Source: Neobacillus niacini (GTDB taxonomy: Bacteria > Bacillota > Bacilli > Bacillales > Cytobacillaceae). Taken from it: DNA of 64,000 bases. The stretch's first letter is position 1, and each line of letters begins with the position of its first letter. The translations under genes were made by a program, and so were the position numbers. Below, piece by piece: positions 48,159 through 60,380 of the stretch. The notes beneath the pieces are model-generated. The model did no database searches. It was not told where the DNA came from and was given only the letters and a program-made list of their open reading frames with translations. The stretch lies in contig NZ_JAMBOX010000005.1 in NCBI RefSeq assembly GCF_023715785.1, positions 211,197 to 275,196 on the forward strand, read 5' to 3'.

Positions 48159-48947
48159 TTACCAAAGGTGGAATAAGTGCAGCAATGGCAGGACAAATAA
48201 CAAACTGTCAAATCGGTCGAGAATTCCTCCATGTCCCGGCAGAATATTCCCGGAATCCTTAACCCCAAAATGCCGTTTATAGGCAGACTGCACTAGGTCG
48301 CCAATTTGTCCAAAAATAGACAGGACCACCGTAATCCCCATTATTGTGATGAGGGATGCATTAAATTCGGAAAACAATCCGAAGAAAACGGCAACAATGA
48401 CGGCGCAGACAACCCCTCCTAGCGACCCTTCAACCGTTTTATTTGGGCTGATTTCCGGCCACAATTTTTTCTTGCCCATCGCCTTTCCAATAAAATAGGC
48501 ACCAGAGTCCGTTGCCCAAATAATAAACAAGGAATAAAAAATATAAACAATCCCTGCTGTACGTGCTTCCATCAGGAAATAGAAGCCAATCCCAACATAA
48601 ATGGCCGACAAGGTAGAAAATGCGGCATCCTCAAACGTAAAGCGATTTTTTGTAATAACACTGTAGGTTAATAACAATAGAATAAAAGCGATACCCAGTT
48701 CTGTTTTGGAATAATAGAAATCAGCAATTATTTCATCATATTGTTTTGGAAATAAGATCACCCATAGCAATACAAGGGAGAGAAATCCGTTTGGTGAAAA
48801 AATGTTAAGCCCCTTCATTCTTAATAATTCATAAAGCCCGACAGTGGCCATCACATACGTTAACAATACAAACGGAAGGCCCCCATAAAAAACGATTGGC
48901 AAGAAGAGTGCCGCTGCTATGACTCCTGTAATGATTCTTTGCTTCAT
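48159..48947 (-). CDS. cdsA: Phosphatidate cytidylyltransferase
   Basis: Makes CDP-diacylglycerol. The 262-aa membrane protein has about eight hydrophobic segments and the C-terminal signature KRHFGVKDSGNILPGHG followed by GILDRFDS. ATG start. Overall order uppS-cdsA-dxr-rseP is conserved. Confidence 0.96.
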   Translation of the reverse strand: MKQRIITGVIAAALFLPIVFYGGLPFVLLTYVMATVGLYELLRMKGLNIFSPNGFLSLVLLWVILFPKQYDEIIADFYYSKTELGIAFILLLLTYSVITKNRFTFEDAAFSTLSAIYVGIGFYFLMEARTAGIVYIFYSLFIIWATDSGAYFIGKAMGKKKLWPEISPNKTVEGSLGGVVCAVIVAVFFGLFSEFNASLITIMGITVVLSIFGQIGDLVQSAYKRHFGVKDSGNILPGHGGILDRFDSLLFVLPLLHLFHLW

Positions 48948-48982
48948 AAAATTGAATTCAACACCTTTTTTTAAAAAGCTAC

Positions 48983-49759
48983 TTAAATTCCCCCAAATCG
49001 ACGCTGGCGCTTTTGATAATCCTCAATCGCAGTAATCAGGTGATTCTCACTAAAATCTGGCCATAGGACATCAGTAAACCAGAATTCTGAATAAGCCAGC
49101 TGCCAAAGCATAAAATTGCTCAGGCGAATCTCGCCACTTGTCCGAATCAATAGGTCAGGATCGGGAAAATTGGCTGTCATGAGATAGGAGGAAAATCGCT
49201 GTTCGTCAATTTCCGTTTCTTTAAGTATTCCACTTTTGTATTCATTTAAGACTTGCTTAACCGCATCAAGAATTTCGGCCCTGCTACCATAATTTAAGGC
49301 GAAGTTTAACACGAGCCCGGTATTATTCTTCGTTTGCTCCATCGCATTATTGATTGCCCTTAACGTATGATCCGGAAGCTGATCCTTATATCCCATCATT
49401 TTCACTTGAACATTGTTTGCCACCAATTCAGGGAGGTAAGAACCTAAAAATTCCTCCGGAAGCTTCATCAAATAATCCACTTCATTTTTTGGCCGTTTCC
49501 AATTCTCGGTTGAAAACGCATATAAGGTTAACACCTTTATTCCCAAATCATTGGCAAGCATTGTTGTTTTTCGGACAACCTTCATCCCTTCATAATGACC
49601 GGCAACACGGGGAAGGGCCCGTTTTTTTGCCCACCTGCCATTACCGTCCATAATGATGGCAACATGCTCGGGAACAGGCAGTTTTTTTATTTCCTCTATT
49701 TTATCTCGGAGAGTGGAAGAGTTGTTTTGGTTCTTCCAGAGTTTTATTTTATTTAACAT
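48983..49759 (-). CDS. uppS: Undecaprenyl diphosphate synthase
   Basis: The 258-aa cis-prenyltransferase supplies the lipid carrier for wall synthesis. The family motif [20 protein letters not shown] with the catalytic Asp and the downstream [10 protein letters not shown] and [15 protein letters not shown] are intact. ATG behind GGAGGAGC. Head of the operon; an extended -10-like TGGTATGAT lies at about 49861-49869 (weak). Confidence 0.96.
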   Translation of the reverse strand: MLNKIKLWKNQNNSSTLRDKIEEIKKLPVPEHVAIIMDGNGRWAKKRALPRVAGHYEGMKVVRKTTMLANDLGIKVLTLYAFSTENWKRPKNEVDYLMKLPEEFLGSYLPELVANNVQVKMMGYKDQLPDHTLRAINNAMEQTKNNTGLVLNFALNYGSRAEILDAVKQVLNEYKSGILKETEIDEQRFSSYLMTANFPDPDLLIRTSGEIRLSNFMLWQLAYSEFWFTDVLWPDFSENHLITAIEDYQKRQRRFGGI

Positions 49760-49984
49760 ACTATTGCTCCTCCAATTAATTGATCATTTCCTCCGATAAT
49801 AGATGATTCCGTTGACGAGTTAGTCATCGTATGTATTATAAAAAAATGTAGCATGCCTATATCATACCAAAAATGAAAAAAGATATCTCTTTAAAATACT
49901 TATGTAAATATTGAGGAAATAAGAATAATGTTCAGACAACTTTTAATAGACGCGGTCGAAATTGAACAATGCTTTTAGATAGTG

Positions 49985-50008
49985 AAAAAACCCCCTAAAA
50001 AGAGGGTC
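49985..50008 (-). terminator. rho-independent terminator of frr
   Basis: GACCCTC and AGGGGGT arms with a short T-rich loop, followed by six T residues on the minus strand. The 260-bp gap between frr and uppS otherwise holds only the upstream region of uppS. Confidence 0.78.
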
Positions 50009-50019
50009 TTTTCGCCTGT

Positions 50020-50577
50020 TTATACTTCCATAATTTCTTTTTCTTTGTCTTTGGTGATTTGGTCAATTTTTGAGATATGTTCATCCGTAAGCTTTTGGAT
50101 ATCGTCGGAATAACCGCGAAGGGCGTCCTCAGTAATCTCACCATTTTTTTCAAGCTTTTTCAATTCGTCATTGGCATCACGGCGAATATTGCGGATCGCT
50201 ACCTTTGCTTCTTCTGATTCCTTTTTCACTACCTTAACCAGCTCTTTGCGGCGTTCCTCGGTTAACTGAGGAATGGCAATTCGGATGACTGAGCCATCAT
50301 TGGTAGGATTTATTCCCAAATCAGACTTTAAGATTGCCTTTTCAATATCGCCCAAAATCGTCTTGTCATATGGCTGAATGACAAGCAGTCGCGCCTCCGG
50401 CGTAGAAATCGATGCCATTTGGTTGACTGGAGTAGGCGCGCCGTAATAATCAACCGTAATTCGGTCCAAAAGCGATGCGCTTGCCCTGCCTGCACGAATG
50501 CTGGCAAGCTCACGAGTATAGGCTTGAATTCCTTTTGTCATTCTTTCTTTTGCAGAATTGATGACTTGCTTTGCCAT
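50020..50577 (-). CDS. frr: Ribosome recycling factor
   Basis: The 185-aa two-domain protein works with EF-G to split post-termination ribosomes. Starts [19 protein letters not shown], with [17 protein letters not shown] and the long C-terminal helices ([20 protein letters not shown]). ATG two bases downstream of the pyrH stop region, behind a GGGGG-type site. Confidence 0.97.
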   Translation of the reverse strand: MAKQVINSAKERMTKGIQAYTRELASIRAGRASASLLDRITVDYYGAPTPVNQMASISTPEARLLVIQPYDKTILGDIEKAILKSDLGINPTNDGSVIRIAIPQLTEERRKELVKVVKKESEEAKVAIRNIRRDANDELKKLEKNGEITEDALRGYSDDIQKLTDEHISKIDQITKDKEKEIMEV

Positions 50578-50579
50578 TA

Positions 50580-51302
50580 TTATTTCCCCCTAACGATTGT
50601 TCCAATTTTTTCGCCCATGACTGCCCGCTTTATATTTCCCTGTTCCATAATCGAGAAGACAATCAATGGGATATCATTATCCATACATAAGGAAGATGCG
50701 GTCGAATCCATAACGGCCAAACCTTCCTTGATTACATCCAAGAATGATAAATCATCATATTTGGTGGCATTCGCGTCAACCTTAGGATCCGCGGAATATA
50801 CGCCATCAACATTATTTTTCGCCATTAGTATCACTTCGGCATCAATTTCTGCTGCCCTTAATGCCGCTGTTGTATCAGTTGAAAAGTACGGGTTTCCAGT
50901 ACCGGCAGCAAAAATGACAACACGTTTCTTTTCCAAGTGTCTAATTGCCCGGCGTCTTATGTATGGTTCTGCAACCTGGCGCATTTCAATAGAAGTTTGA
51001 ACGCGAGATTCGATGCCTAATTGCTCCAAACTATCCTGCAATGCCAAGGAATTCATCACCGTTGCCAACATTCCCATATAATCGGCAGTGGCCCTGTCCA
51101 TTCCCATTTCGCTTCCGATTTTGCCTCGCCATATGTTTCCGCCGCCAACAACTACGGCAACCTCTACTCCCAGCTCAGCAATTTCTTTTACTTGAATGGC
51201 AATCGATTTGATTACAGAAGGTTTAATTCCAAAGCCCGAATCACCTGCCAGGGCTTCTCCGCTTAATTTTAAAACAACACGCTTATACATAGGATTGCTC
51301 AT
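50580..51302 (-). CDS. pyrH: UMP kinase
   Basis: The 240-aa amino-acid-kinase-fold enzyme makes [19 protein letters not shown] and [11 protein letters not shown] at the N-terminus, [17 protein letters not shown] in the middle. ATG behind GGAGG. Follows tsf across a terminator. Confidence 0.97.
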   Translation of the reverse strand: MSNPMYKRVVLKLSGEALAGDSGFGIKPSVIKSIAIQVKEIAELGVEVAVVVGGGNIWRGKIGSEMGMDRATADYMGMLATVMNSLALQDSLEQLGIESRVQTSIEMRQVAEPYIRRRAIRHLEKKRVVIFAAGTGNPYFSTDTTAALRAAEIDAEVILMAKNNVDGVYSADPKVDANATKYDDLSFLDVIKEGLAVMDSTASSLCMDNDIPLIVFSIMEQGNIKRAVMGEKIGTIVRGK

Positions 51303-51342
51303 ATAAACCTCCGTAAAAAAGAATGATCATTTTTCATAACCT

Positions 51343-51377
51343 TTAAAAATAGGGAACACTGCGTGTTCCCTATTCAA
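51343..51377 (-). terminator. rho-independent terminator of tsf
   Basis: AATAGGGAACAC and GTGTTCCCTATT arms with a 4-base loop, followed by TTTTA on the minus strand. Lies between tsf and pyrH. Confidence 0.82.
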
Positions 51378-51418
51378 AATCAATTAATTAACAAGTTTTG
51401 CAGGCCAAGAATAATTGA

Positions 51419-52303
51419 CTATTTCTTATTTACTTGGTTCATAACTTCTTCAGCAAAGTTATCTTCGCGCTTTTCAATACCTTCGCCTACTTCGTAGCGG
51501 ATAAATTCACGAACAGTGCCGCCTTTTGATTCAACAAACTGACGCACTTTTTGATCAGGGTTTTTAACAAATGTCTGGTCAAGCAAACATACATCCTCAA
51601 AGTATTTACCAAGACGGCCTTCGACCATTTTTGCGACGATATTTTCCGGCTTGCCTTCATTAAGGGCTTGCTGAGTTAATACTTGACGCTCATGCTCAAC
51701 TTCTTCTTGAGATACTTGGTCACGAGAAACATATTTAGGATTTAATGCAGCAATGTGCATGGAAACGTCTTTAGCAGCATCAGAATCAGTTGTTCCTACA
51801 AGAACAGTTAATACAGAGATACGGCCGCCCATGTGAAGGTATGCGCCAAATGCATCGTTATCTGTTTTTGAAACAACTGTAAAACGGCGAAGTGTTAATT
51901 TTTCTCCAATTTTAGCTACTGCAGCATTAATATAGTCATTAACAATTGCTCCATTTTCCATTGTTTGTGTCAATGCCTCTTCAACAGTTGCAGGCTTATT
52001 CTTTAATAAATGTTGGCCAAGTTCCTTTACAAGCGTTTGGAAACCTTCGTTTTTCGCAACGAAATCAGTTTCGGAGTTCACTTCAAGAATAACAGCTTCG
52101 TTACCTTCTGTTAAAATGGAAGTCAATCCTTCTGCAGCAATACGATCCGCTTTCTTCGCTGCTTTTGCAATGCCTTTTTCGCGAAGGTAATCGATGGCTT
52201 TGTCCATATCGCCATTTGTTTCAGTAAGAGCCTTTTTACAATCCATCATACCTGCGCCTGTTTTTTCACGTAGTTCCTTAACCATTTGAGCAGTAATTGC
52301 CAT
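51419..52303 (-). CDS. tsf: Elongation factor Ts
   Basis: The 294-aa nucleotide exchange factor for EF-Tu has a UBA-like N-terminus [20 protein letters not shown] and the conserved [13 protein letters not shown] behind AGGAGG. Second gene after rpsB. Confidence 0.97.
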   Translation of the reverse strand: MAITAQMVKELREKTGAGMMDCKKALTETNGDMDKAIDYLREKGIAKAAKKADRIAAEGLTSILTEGNEAVILEVNSETDFVAKNEGFQTLVKELGQHLLKNKPATVEEALTQTMENGAIVNDYINAAVAKIGEKLTLRRFTVVSKTDNDAFGAYLHMGGRISVLTVLVGTTDSDAAKDVSMHIAALNPKYVSRDQVSQEEVEHERQVLTQQALNEGKPENIVAKMVEGRLGKYFEDVCLLDQTFVKNPDQKVRQFVESKGGTVREFIRYEVGEGIEKREDNFAEEVMNQVNKK

Positions 52304-52380
52304 AACTACATTTCCTCCTTAATTTTACTATGTATTCCTATCTTTACCAATGAGTGTGAAGAAAAAACTTTCATTCTTTA

Positions 52381-52418
52381 AAAAAAGGTGATAAAGGGTC
52401 TCCCTCTTATCACCTTTT
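52381..52418 (-). terminator. rho-independent terminator of rpsB
   Basis: AAAAAGGTGATAA and TTATCACCTTTTT arms with a pyrimidine-rich loop and T tract on the minus strand. It sits between rpsB and tsf, so tsf may be made by read-through. Confidence 0.85.
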
Positions 52419-52433
52419 TATCAGTACACGCTA

Positions 52434-53177
<744 letters not shown>

Positions 53178-53252
53178 TCATTTTTAAACAGAAACTAAAA
53201 TTTTAGCACCATCTGCCTAAATCAACAAGCGTGTGTATTAACACCATCAAAT

Positions 53253-53281
53253 AATATAGCACATGGTTTTTAAACAATCAA
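53253..53281 (-). promoter_or_regulatory. Sigma-A-type promoter of rpsB
   Basis: TTGATT (53276-53281), 17-bp spacer and TATATT (53253-53258) on the minus strand. The leader to rpsB would be about 105 nt. Confidence 0.7.
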
Positions 53282-53293
53282 GGTTTAGGTGCG

Positions 53294-53327
53294 AAAAAAA
53301 TTCCCAACCGCTGCTGGGAATTTTTTT
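53294..53327 (-). terminator. rho-independent terminator of codY
   Basis: AAATTCCCA and TGGGAATTT arms with a 7-8 base loop and seven T residues on the minus strand; A/T runs on both sides make it bidirectional. Confidence 0.9.
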
Positions 53328-53338
53328 CACAGAATAAA

Positions 53339-54118
53339 TTAATGAGATTTCAGTTTATCCAGTTCAACAAGAAACTTGTCGTTTAGAACTTTGATATAGG
53401 TCCCTTTCATGCCAAGGGAACGTGATTCAATAACTCCGGCGCTTTCAAGCTTTCTTAATGCGTTAACAATGACGGAACGGGTAATTCCAACGCGATCGGC
53501 AATCTTTGAAGCAACCAAAAGTCCTTCATGACCGTTAAGCTCTTCAAAAATATGTTCAATGGCTTCCAATTCGCTATAGGATAATGAGCTAATCGCCATT
53601 TGAACAACCGCTTTGCTTCTTGCTTCCTCTTCAATTTCTTCCGATTTTTCACGTAAAATCTCCATGCCGACTACGGTTGCGCCATATTCACCAAGAATAA
53701 GGTCATCGTCATTAAACTTGTCATGCAGACGGGCTAGAATTAGCGTGCCGAGGCGTTCCCCGCCGCCAATAATCGGAACAATCGTTGTCAGTCCTTCACG
53801 GAATAAATCTCTGTTTTCCACTGGGAAAGCGGTATATTGGCTTTCGATATCGAGGTTTGAAGACGTCTCGGTAATATTAAATAAACTGTTGGTATATTCT
53901 TCAGGGAATTGGCGGTCTTCAAACATCTTCTTCATGCGTTCATTTTCAATTTGCTGGTAAATTGAAAATCCCAAAAGTTTCCCGCGGCGGCTTACGATAT
54001 AAACGTTTGCTTCGATTGTCTCGCTTAGGGTATCAGCCATTTCTTTAAAGTTTACCGGCTTACCTGCAGCTTTTTGCAATAACACATTAATTCTTCTTGT
54101 TTTTGATAGTAAATCCAT
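53339..54118 (-). CDS. codY: GTP- and branched-chain-amino-acid-sensing repressor CodY
   Basis: Global nutrient regulator. The 259-aa protein has an N-terminal GAF domain for Ile/Val/Leu ([18 protein letters not shown] onward) and C-terminal winged helix with [19 protein letters not shown] as recognition segment. Full family length. ATG behind AGGAGGAAGAA. Last gene of the hslVU-codY cluster. Confidence 0.97.
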   Translation of the reverse strand: MDLLSKTRRINVLLQKAAGKPVNFKEMADTLSETIEANVYIVSRRGKLLGFSIYQQIENERMKKMFEDRQFPEEYTNSLFNITETSSNLDIESQYTAFPVENRDLFREGLTTIVPIIGGGERLGTLILARLHDKFNDDDLILGEYGATVVGMEILREKSEEIEEEARSKAVVQMAISSLSYSELEAIEHIFEELNGHEGLLVASKIADRVGITRSVIVNALRKLESAGVIESRSLGMKGTYIKVLNDKFLVELDKLKSH

Positions 54119-54224
54119 CTGTTTCTTCCTCCTAAATAACTACAGCCATTATTAATTTTTTTATTTGATAATACGATAATTACAACGTATTAGGGCAACA
54201 AGAATAAAAGGGCGTCGATTATGA

Positions 54225-55628
54225 CTATAAAATGAATTGACTTAAGTCTTTGTTTTTAGAAATCGCCCCTAGCTTTTCATCAACATATTGCGGCGTGATC
54301 GTGATTTTCTCCATCGTGATATCCGGTGCTTCAAAGGATAGGTCTTCTAGCAATTTTTCCAATATCGTATGAAGGCGTCTTGCTCCAATATTATCGGTAT
54401 TTTGATTGACTTCAAACGCTACTTCCGCAATCCTACGAATAGCATCGTCAGAAAATTCAATTTGTATACCTTCTGTTTCCAATAATGCTTGATATTGTTT
54501 TATTAAAGCGTTATCTGGCTCGATTAAAATCCTGAAGAAATCCTCAACTGTCAGCTTTGTAAGCTCGACTCTGATTGGGAAGCGTCCCTGCAGCTCCGGG
54601 ATTAAATCCGACGGTTTAGCCATATGAAATGCGCCGGCAGCAATAAACAATACGTGGTCGGTTTTGACAGGGCCGTATTTTGTCACGACCGTAGAGCCTT
54701 CGACAACAGGTAAAATGTCCCGCTGGACACCTTCCCTAGAAACGTCTGCCGATGACCCGCCTGTATTGCGGCTGGCAATTTTATCGATTTCATCGATAAA
54801 AATGATTCCGTTTTGCTCAGTACGGTAAACAGCTTCGGCAGTTACCTCATCCATATCAATCAGCTTGGCGGCCTCTTCATTCGTCAATACTTTCCTTGCC
54901 TCACGAACCGTCAGCTTTCGCTTTTTGCGTTTCTTCGGCATAAAGCTGCCGAGGGCGTCCTGCATGTTCATGCCCATCTGCTCCATCCCGGAACCTTGCA
55001 GCAGGTCGAACATGGATGGCGCTTGCTCTTCCACCTCAACCGTTACCATTTGCTCTTCCAATTGGCCAAGTGCAAGCTGTTCCCGGACGATTTTGCGTTT
55101 TTCATGAACGGAATAATCCTCTTGCTGCGTGTCCTGGTCCTGAGTTTGGTTTCCGCCGCCGAATAACATCTCAAGCGGATTTTTATAAGCCGTTGATTTT
55201 TTTGCAGACGGCACTAACAAATCAACGAGTCTGCTGTTGGCATTCTCCTCAGCCCGTTCCTTTACGCTTTGCATCCGCTCTTCCTTTACGAGACGAACTG
55301 ATGTTTCAGCGAGGTCACGTACCATGGATTCAACATCACGGCCGACATAGCCGACCTCAGTAAATTTGGTTGCTTCCACTTTTATAAACGGCGCGCCAAC
55401 AATCTTGGCAATTCTTCTTGCGATTTCGGTTTTCCCGACACCAGTAGGACCAATCATTAAAATATTTTTCGGGATAATTTCATCACGGAGCTTTTCGTTG
55501 AGCAATCCCCGTCTGTAGCGATTTCGAAGTGCGACCGCAACAGCTTTCTTTGCATCCTTTTGGCCGATAATATATTGATCAAGTTTCTCAACAATTTGCC
55601 GGGGGGTTAAATTGGTGGTTCTTGCCAT
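54225..55628 (-). CDS. hslU: ATP-dependent protease ATPase subunit HslU (ClpY)
   Basis: The 467-aa AAA+ unfoldase has Walker [10 protein letters not shown] at residues 60-68, a long I domain in the middle (about 110-240, including the Lys-rich [16 protein letters not shown]), Walker [10 protein letters not shown] and a C-terminal domain ending LSQFIL, which docks into HslV. ATG behind GGAGG, 19 bases after hslV. Confidence 0.96.
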   Translation of the reverse strand: MARTTNLTPRQIVEKLDQYIIGQKDAKKAVAVALRNRYRRGLLNEKLRDEIIPKNILMIGPTGVGKTEIARRIAKIVGAPFIKVEATKFTEVGYVGRDVESMVRDLAETSVRLVKEERMQSVKERAEENANSRLVDLLVPSAKKSTAYKNPLEMLFGGGNQTQDQDTQQEDYSVHEKRKIVREQLALGQLEEQMVTVEVEEQAPSMFDLLQGSGMEQMGMNMQDALGSFMPKKRKKRKLTVREARKVLTNEEAAKLIDMDEVTAEAVYRTEQNGIIFIDEIDKIASRNTGGSSADVSREGVQRDILPVVEGSTVVTKYGPVKTDHVLFIAAGAFHMAKPSDLIPELQGRFPIRVELTKLTVEDFFRILIEPDNALIKQYQALLETEGIQIEFSDDAIRRIAEVAFEVNQNTDNIGARRLHTILEKLLEDLSFEAPDITMEKITITPQYVDEKLGAISKNKDLSQFIL

Positions 55629-55647
55629 TAACTTTCAGCCTCCTCCC

Positions 55648-56190
55648 TCATATTTCTTCAACGATAATATTATGGTTTGTATAGACACAAATCTCGGCAG
55701 CAATTTCCAAAGCTGCCTTGGCAATTTCCTTGGCATTTAAATGGTCGCCCGCATATTTCTTAAGCGAACGGCCTGCGGCCAATGCATAATTGCCACCCGA
55801 GCCAATTGCTAGTATTCCGTCGTCCGGTTCGATTACCTCACCGGTTCCTGACACCAATAGTAAACTGTCACGATTCATCACAATCAGCATAGCTTCAAGC
55901 TTTCTAAGGACTTTATCGCTTCTCCACTCTTTGGCCAGCTCAACCGCCGCCCTTTGAAGGTTGCCGTTAAATTCCTCCAGTTTTCCTTCAAACAGTTCAA
56001 ACAAGGTGAAAGCATCGGCAACCGAACCCGCGAAACCGGCTAATACCTTTCCATTAAATATCTTCCTTACCTTTCTTGCTGTGTGTTTCATCACAACTGC
56101 ATTGCCCATTGTAACCTGACCATCACCCGACATCGCGCATTGCCCATTATGATGGATCGCAAATATCGTGGTGGCATGGAATTGTTCCAT
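55648..56190 (-). CDS. hslV: ATP-dependent protease peptidase subunit HslV (ClpQ)
   Basis: The 180-aa proteasome-like peptidase begins [17 protein letters not shown], then [19 protein letters not shown] and [14 protein letters not shown] at 56188-56190, spaced 8 bases from AAGGAGG, is preferred over the frame opening at 56229. The second residue is Glu, so the N-terminal Ser used by B. subtilis CodW is absent; the usual Thr (ATTIFAI) would need a 6-residue pro-segment to be removed. Forms a two-component protease with HslU. Confidence 0.94.
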   Translation of the reverse strand: MEQFHATTIFAIHHNGQCAMSGDGQVTMGNAVVMKHTARKVRKIFNGKVLAGFAGSVADAFTLFELFEGKLEEFNGNLQRAAVELAKEWRSDKVLRKLEAMLIVMNRDSLLLVSGTGEVIEPDDGILAIGSGGNYALAAGRSLKKYAGDHLNAKEIAKAALEIAAEICVYTNHNIIVEEI

Positions 56191-56510
56191 AAGAAATTCC
56201 TCCTTTTGGAGTTTCGGTTTCGAGTACACAAACTATGTAAAAAATCTGTCTACAGAGAAAGTTATGAAAACTGTAACCAATTATTCCCTTTGTCAAAAAG
56301 GATTAAACGTTTTTTTCATCTTGTTCAATTATGAACAAAATGAAAGCACTGATTCCATTATGATAATATTCATTTGTATTTTGAGGGAATATGTTCCACT
56401 TTGTAAATAGCTGCCAACCAAGTTTAATAAAACATTCACAATTATAAAATCTAGTCAATTCACAAGGGCTACTAAATAGTATCATACTTCCATAGCCCTT
56501 GCAATAAATT
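56191..56510 (-). other. Gap between trmFO and hslV without xerC; one hairpin
   Basis: A 320-bp AT-rich region. It contains CAAGGGCTA/TAGCCCTTG (56463-56501) with a nested AGTAT/ATACT, without a T run; and a TTGACA on the minus strand (56291-56296) without a matching -10. It is too short to hold a tyrosine recombinase, and no ORF of that kind is present. Confidence 0.6.
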
Positions 56511-57818
56511 TTACAAAACCTTCACAAAGTTCTGAATTGTTTCCAGGGCCCGATTTGCATGCTGCAAATTACGTTCCTGTTTCCCTTTGATCTTTGCCGG
56601 CAATTCTGGAAATAACCCGAAATTGGCGTTCATTGGCTGAAAATTATTTGGGTTAGCACTTGTAATATAGCGAGCCATGCTGCCAATCGCAGTTTCTGCC
56701 GGGAATTCCACGGTCTCGAGCCCCTTTACCAACCGTGCCGCATTCAAGCCGGCAATCAGCCCGCTTGCGGCAGATTCCACATAACCTTCCACACCGGTCA
56801 TTTGCCCAGCAAAAAATAAATCTTCACGATTTCTAAATTGATAAGTAGCCTTTAACACTTTTGGAGAATTGATAAAAGTATTGCGGTGCATGACACCATA
56901 ACGAACAATCTCGGCATTTTCAAGACCCGGGATCAATTGAATGACCTCTTTTTGCGGCCCCCACTTTAGATGTGTCTGAAAACCGACAATATTATACAAC
57001 GTTCCCGCCGCATCATCCTGACGAAGCTGGACAACGGCAAACGGACGTTTTCCTGTCTTTGGGTCCTCCAGGCCGACCGGCTTTAACGGGCCAAACAGCA
57101 TCGTTTTCGGACCCCTTGCTGCCATAACTTCAATCGGCATACAGCCTTCAAAGAAGACTTCTTTCTCAAATTCCTTTAACGGGACAGTTTCCGCTGCTAC
57201 AAGCGCCTCATAAAACCGGTTAAACTCTTCCTCCGTCATCGGACAATTCAAGTAAGCCGCTTCGCCTTTATCATAACGGGATTTTAAATACACCTTGTCC
57301 ATGTCAATGCTTTCTTTTTCAATAATTGGAGCTGCCGCATCATAGAAATAAAGATAGTCCTCGCCGGTCAAGCTCTTAAGCTTAGCCGACAAATCCGGGC
57401 TTGTTAACGGACCGGTGGCAATAACCGTCGGTCCTTCAGGAATATCGGTTACCTCTTCATTAATTATTGTAACATTTTCATGATTCTTGACCATCTCCGT
57501 TACTTTCGCGGCGAATTCATGGCGGTCTACCGCGAGCGCGCCGCCTGCAGGAACGGCACAGGCATCGGCAGCGGCAATAATGACCGAATCAAGTCGTCTC
57601 ATTTCTTCTTTTAAAACACCAACCGCGTTTGTCAATGTGTTGGCTCTCAGTGAGTTGCTGCATACCAGTTCGGCAAATTTATCAGTATGATGGGCCGGCG
57701 TTTGTTTTACCGGACGCATTTCATAAAGACGGACCTTGACACCGCGTTTGGCAATCTGCCAAGCCGCTTCACTTCCGGCGAGCCCGGCACCAATTACGTT
57801 TACAGTTATATCTTTCAT
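56511..57818 (-). CDS. trmFO: FADH2-dependent tRNA m5U54 methyltransferase TrmFO
   Basis: The 435-aa folate/FAD-dependent enzyme methylates U54 of tRNA. FAD motif [16 protein letters not shown], conserved [11 protein letters not shown] with the catalytic Cys, and a [16 protein letters not shown] motif. ATG at 57816-57818 behind AGGAGG (5-base gap) is chosen over 57842. Between topA and hslV. Confidence 0.96.
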   Translation of the reverse strand: MKDITVNVIGAGLAGSEAAWQIAKRGVKVRLYEMRPVKQTPAHHTDKFAELVCSNSLRANTLTNAVGVLKEEMRRLDSVIIAAADACAVPAGGALAVDRHEFAAKVTEMVKNHENVTIINEEVTDIPEGPTVIATGPLTSPDLSAKLKSLTGEDYLYFYDAAAPIIEKESIDMDKVYLKSRYDKGEAAYLNCPMTEEEFNRFYEALVAAETVPLKEFEKEVFFEGCMPIEVMAARGPKTMLFGPLKPVGLEDPKTGKRPFAVVQLRQDDAAGTLYNIVGFQTHLKWGPQKEVIQLIPGLENAEIVRYGVMHRNTFINSPKVLKATYQFRNREDLFFAGQMTGVEGYVESAASGLIAGLNAARLVKGLETVEFPAETAIGSMARYITSANPNNFQPMNANFGLFPELPAKIKGKQERNLQHANRALETIQNFVKVL

Positions 57819-57944
57819 GTTGACCTCCTGAAAAACTTCCACTTTTCGAAAAAAGTATCTATAAATTTAACTTTCCCTGAATTTAGTCCATCTTGCATTG
57901 TACTATACGATTGAAACAGAAAAAAGTTTTATGTTTTTAAAAAT

Positions 57945-57969
57945 TAAAAAGAGTGAGCAGCGCCCACTC
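57945..57969 (-). terminator. rho-independent terminator of topA
   Basis: GAGTG-G-GC and GC-T-CACTC arms followed by TTTTTAATTTTT on the minus strand, partly overlapping the topA stop region. Confidence 0.75.
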
Positions 57970-57970
57970 C

Positions 57971-60049
57971 TTAGCTTTGCGGTTCCTCTTTATAATCACA
58001 CGAAACGCATTGCACCTGGACTCCCTTTTTCAATTTCTTTTCAACAAGGAGACCTTCGCATTTCGGACAGCTTCTAGGCAGCGGCTTATCCCATGAAAGG
58101 AAATCGCAATCTGGGTACCGGCTGCAGCCATAAAACAGCCGCTTTTTCTTGCTCTTTCGTTCAACGATTGTGCCTTCTTTACAATTAGGGCAGGTGACGC
58201 CGATTTCTTTTACGATTGGTTTTGTATTTCGGCAATCAGGAAAATTGCTGCAGGCCATAAATTTGCCATAACGGCCCATTTTGAACACCATTGGATGGCC
58301 GCAATTCTCGCAATCCTCGCCTGCAGGCTCATCCTTGATTTCCACTTCCTGCATTTCTTTCTCCGCTTTTTCCAAATGGATTTTGAAATCCTTGTAAAAT
58401 TCATCAAGAACCCGGACCCAAGGAATTTTTCCTTCTTCAATATAATCCAAACCCTGTTCCATTTTCGCAGTAAATTCCACATCAAGGATCTCTGGGAAGA
58501 ACTCCATTAATATCTCATTAATAATGATCCCAAGTTCCGTCGGTACAAAGCGCTTATTATCCAAGGCGACATAGCTGCGCTTTTGAATGGTATCCAAGGT
58601 CGGTGCGTAGGTAGACGGCCTTCCAATTCCAAGTTCCTCAAGCGTCTTGACCAATCTTGCCTCTGTATACCGTGGCGGCGGCTGGGTAAAATGCTGCTTT
58701 GGCTCGATGTCCTTTTGGAATACTTCGTCACCTTCATTCAGGTCTGGAAGCATTTTATTGATTTCTTCGACTTGGTCATCGGAACCCTCGACGTACAGCT
58801 TCATAAAACCTGGAAACTTTATTTTCGATCCGTTTGCTCGAAAAATGGCGTTTCCATTTTGCAAATCCACGCTCATGGTATCCATTACAGCTTGGGCCAT
58901 TTGGCTGGCTAGAAATCGTTCCCATATTAATTTATACAGCCTGAGCTGATCCCTTGATAAGAAATCCTTTAAACTATTTGGGTCTCTATAGGTGCTTGTC
59001 GGCCGTACAGCCTCGTGGGCATCCTGGGCATTTGTCTGCTTTTTTTCTTTTCTCTGTTCAACCTTTAGGTAGTTTTCGCCATAGGTGGTTTTAATATAAT
59101 CGGCGGCTTCGGTTTGTGCCACTTCAGATATTCTCGTTGAATCGGTTCTCATATAAGTTATGAGACCAACCGTTCCTTCTTTTCCTAGCTCAATCCCTTC
59201 ATATAGCTGTTGGGCAAGCATCATTGTTTTCTTGGCACGGAAGTTTAGTTTCCTGGCAGCTTCCTGCTGTAAGGAGGAAGTCGTAAACGGTGGTGCCGGA
59301 TTCCTTTTCCTTTCCTTTTTCGTTACCGAGATGACCTTGTATTTATTGCCGTCCATTTGCCGCAAAATATTTTGCATCTCTTGCTCTGAACGCAGTTCTG
59401 TCTTTTCCTGACCGGCCAATGTATTAAAACTCGCACGAAATTGTTCATTTCCTTTTAAAAGATCGGCTTCAATCGTCCAATATTCCTCTGGAACAAAGGC
59501 CTGTATTTCCTTTTCCCGATCAATAATTAATCTCACTGCAACAGATTGTACCCTTCCCGCACTAAGGCCCTTTTTTACCTTTTTCCATAACAATGGGCTG
59601 ATATTATAACCGACAAGGCGGTCAAGGATTCTGCGGGCCTGTTGCGCATCAACCAAGTCCTTATTGATTGGACGCGGGTGCTTAAATGATTCTTTAATGG
59701 CATCTTTCGTGATTTCATTAAAGACCACGCGGCATTCCGATTCCGTATCAACACCGAGGCTATGGGCCAAATGCCAGGCAATAGCTTCCCCTTCGCGGTC
59801 AGGGTCGGCTGCTAGATAGACTTTTTTCGCCTTTTTGGCCGCTGTTTTTAATTCTTTAAGCACAGGGCCTTTTCCGCGAATGGTTATATATTTTGGCTGA
59901 AACCCATTTTCTACATCAATCCCGGTTTGACTGCGGGGCAGGTCGATCACATGCCCCATCGATGCTTTTACTTTATATTTTTTTCCTAAGTATCGTTCAA
60001 TCGTTTTCGCTTTTGCTGGCGATTCTACGATTACCAGAAAATCTGACAT
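57971..60049 (-). CDS. topA: DNA topoisomerase I
   Basis: Type IA topoisomerase that relaxes negative supercoils. The 692-aa protein has an N-terminal Toprim domain ([20 protein letters not shown]), active-site Tyr in [14 protein letters not shown], and three C-terminal zinc ribbons (CENCGHP, CPNCKEG, CPKCEGL). The frame extends to 60127, but ATG at 60047-60049 behind AGGAGG gives the family start and length. A 331-bp AT-rich gap upstream holds its likely promoter and a LexA-like box. Confidence 0.96.
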   Translation of the reverse strand: MSDFLVIVESPAKAKTIERYLGKKYKVKASMGHVIDLPRSQTGIDVENGFQPKYITIRGKGPVLKELKTAAKKAKKVYLAADPDREGEAIAWHLAHSLGVDTESECRVVFNEITKDAIKESFKHPRPINKDLVDAQQARRILDRLVGYNISPLLWKKVKKGLSAGRVQSVAVRLIIDREKEIQAFVPEEYWTIEADLLKGNEQFRASFNTLAGQEKTELRSEQEMQNILRQMDGNKYKVISVTKKERKRNPAPPFTTSSLQQEAARKLNFRAKKTMMLAQQLYEGIELGKEGTVGLITYMRTDSTRISEVAQTEAADYIKTTYGENYLKVEQRKEKKQTNAQDAHEAVRPTSTYRDPNSLKDFLSRDQLRLYKLIWERFLASQMAQAVMDTMSVDLQNGNAIFRANGSKIKFPGFMKLYVEGSDDQVEEINKMLPDLNEGDEVFQKDIEPKQHFTQPPPRYTEARLVKTLEELGIGRPSTYAPTLDTIQKRSYVALDNKRFVPTELGIIINEILMEFFPEILDVEFTAKMEQGLDYIEEGKIPWVRVLDEFYKDFKIHLEKAEKEMQEVEIKDEPAGEDCENCGHPMVFKMGRYGKFMACSNFPDCRNTKPIVKEIGVTCPNCKEGTIVERKSKKKRLFYGCSRYPDCDFLSWDKPLPRSCPKCEGLLVEKKLKKGVQVQCVSCDYKEEPQS

Positions 60050-60258
60050 ATCAAAATCCTCCTTCAAAGAGGGAAGTGTGAAAGCGCCTTGAATTCGGCA
60101 AAAGCCTGTTCTTAAGATGCTTACCATTTAGAAGTTTTTTATATTTATTTACAAAATTACTTGCAGAAATACTTGACAAAACTCCCATATCCCAAATTTA
60201 TTTTCAATAATAGTTTATTTACATTCATATTTTACCAATTTTCATATATTCTATTTTT

Positions 60259-60272
60259 CGAACATCTGTTGG
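60259..60272. promoter_or_regulatory. LexA-like box upstream of topA
   Basis: CGAACATCTGTTGG matches CGAAC-N4-GTTCG with one mismatch and resembles the recA box CGAACATCTATTCG in this window. It overlaps the expected transcription start of the putative topA promoter at 60275-60303. Tentative. Confidence 0.4.
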
Positions 60273-60274
60273 AA

Positions 60275-60303
60275 AATGTAATACAAATTAGAAATAATTT
60301 CAA
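60275..60303 (-). promoter_or_regulatory. Possible promoter of topA
   Basis: TTGAAA (60298-60303), 17-bp spacer and TACATT (60275-60280) on the minus strand. The rest of the 331-bp gap between dprA and topA is AT-rich with no gene or repeat seen. Confidence 0.5.
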
Positions 60304-60380
60304 CCATTTTAAGCTACTTTTTCTTCATTTATTCAAAAAACCCTGCAAAAACGTTTAAATTTTTTTCTTTAAAAGCAGTT

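Noticed and set aside
57971..60127. Longer N-terminal forms of topA and similarly hslV, trmFO, dapA, spoVFA, infB, tepA, cinA
   Set aside because: In each case an internal start has a better-spaced Shine-Dalgarno site and matches the family N-terminus; the extensions contain the ribosome site or non-coding structure.
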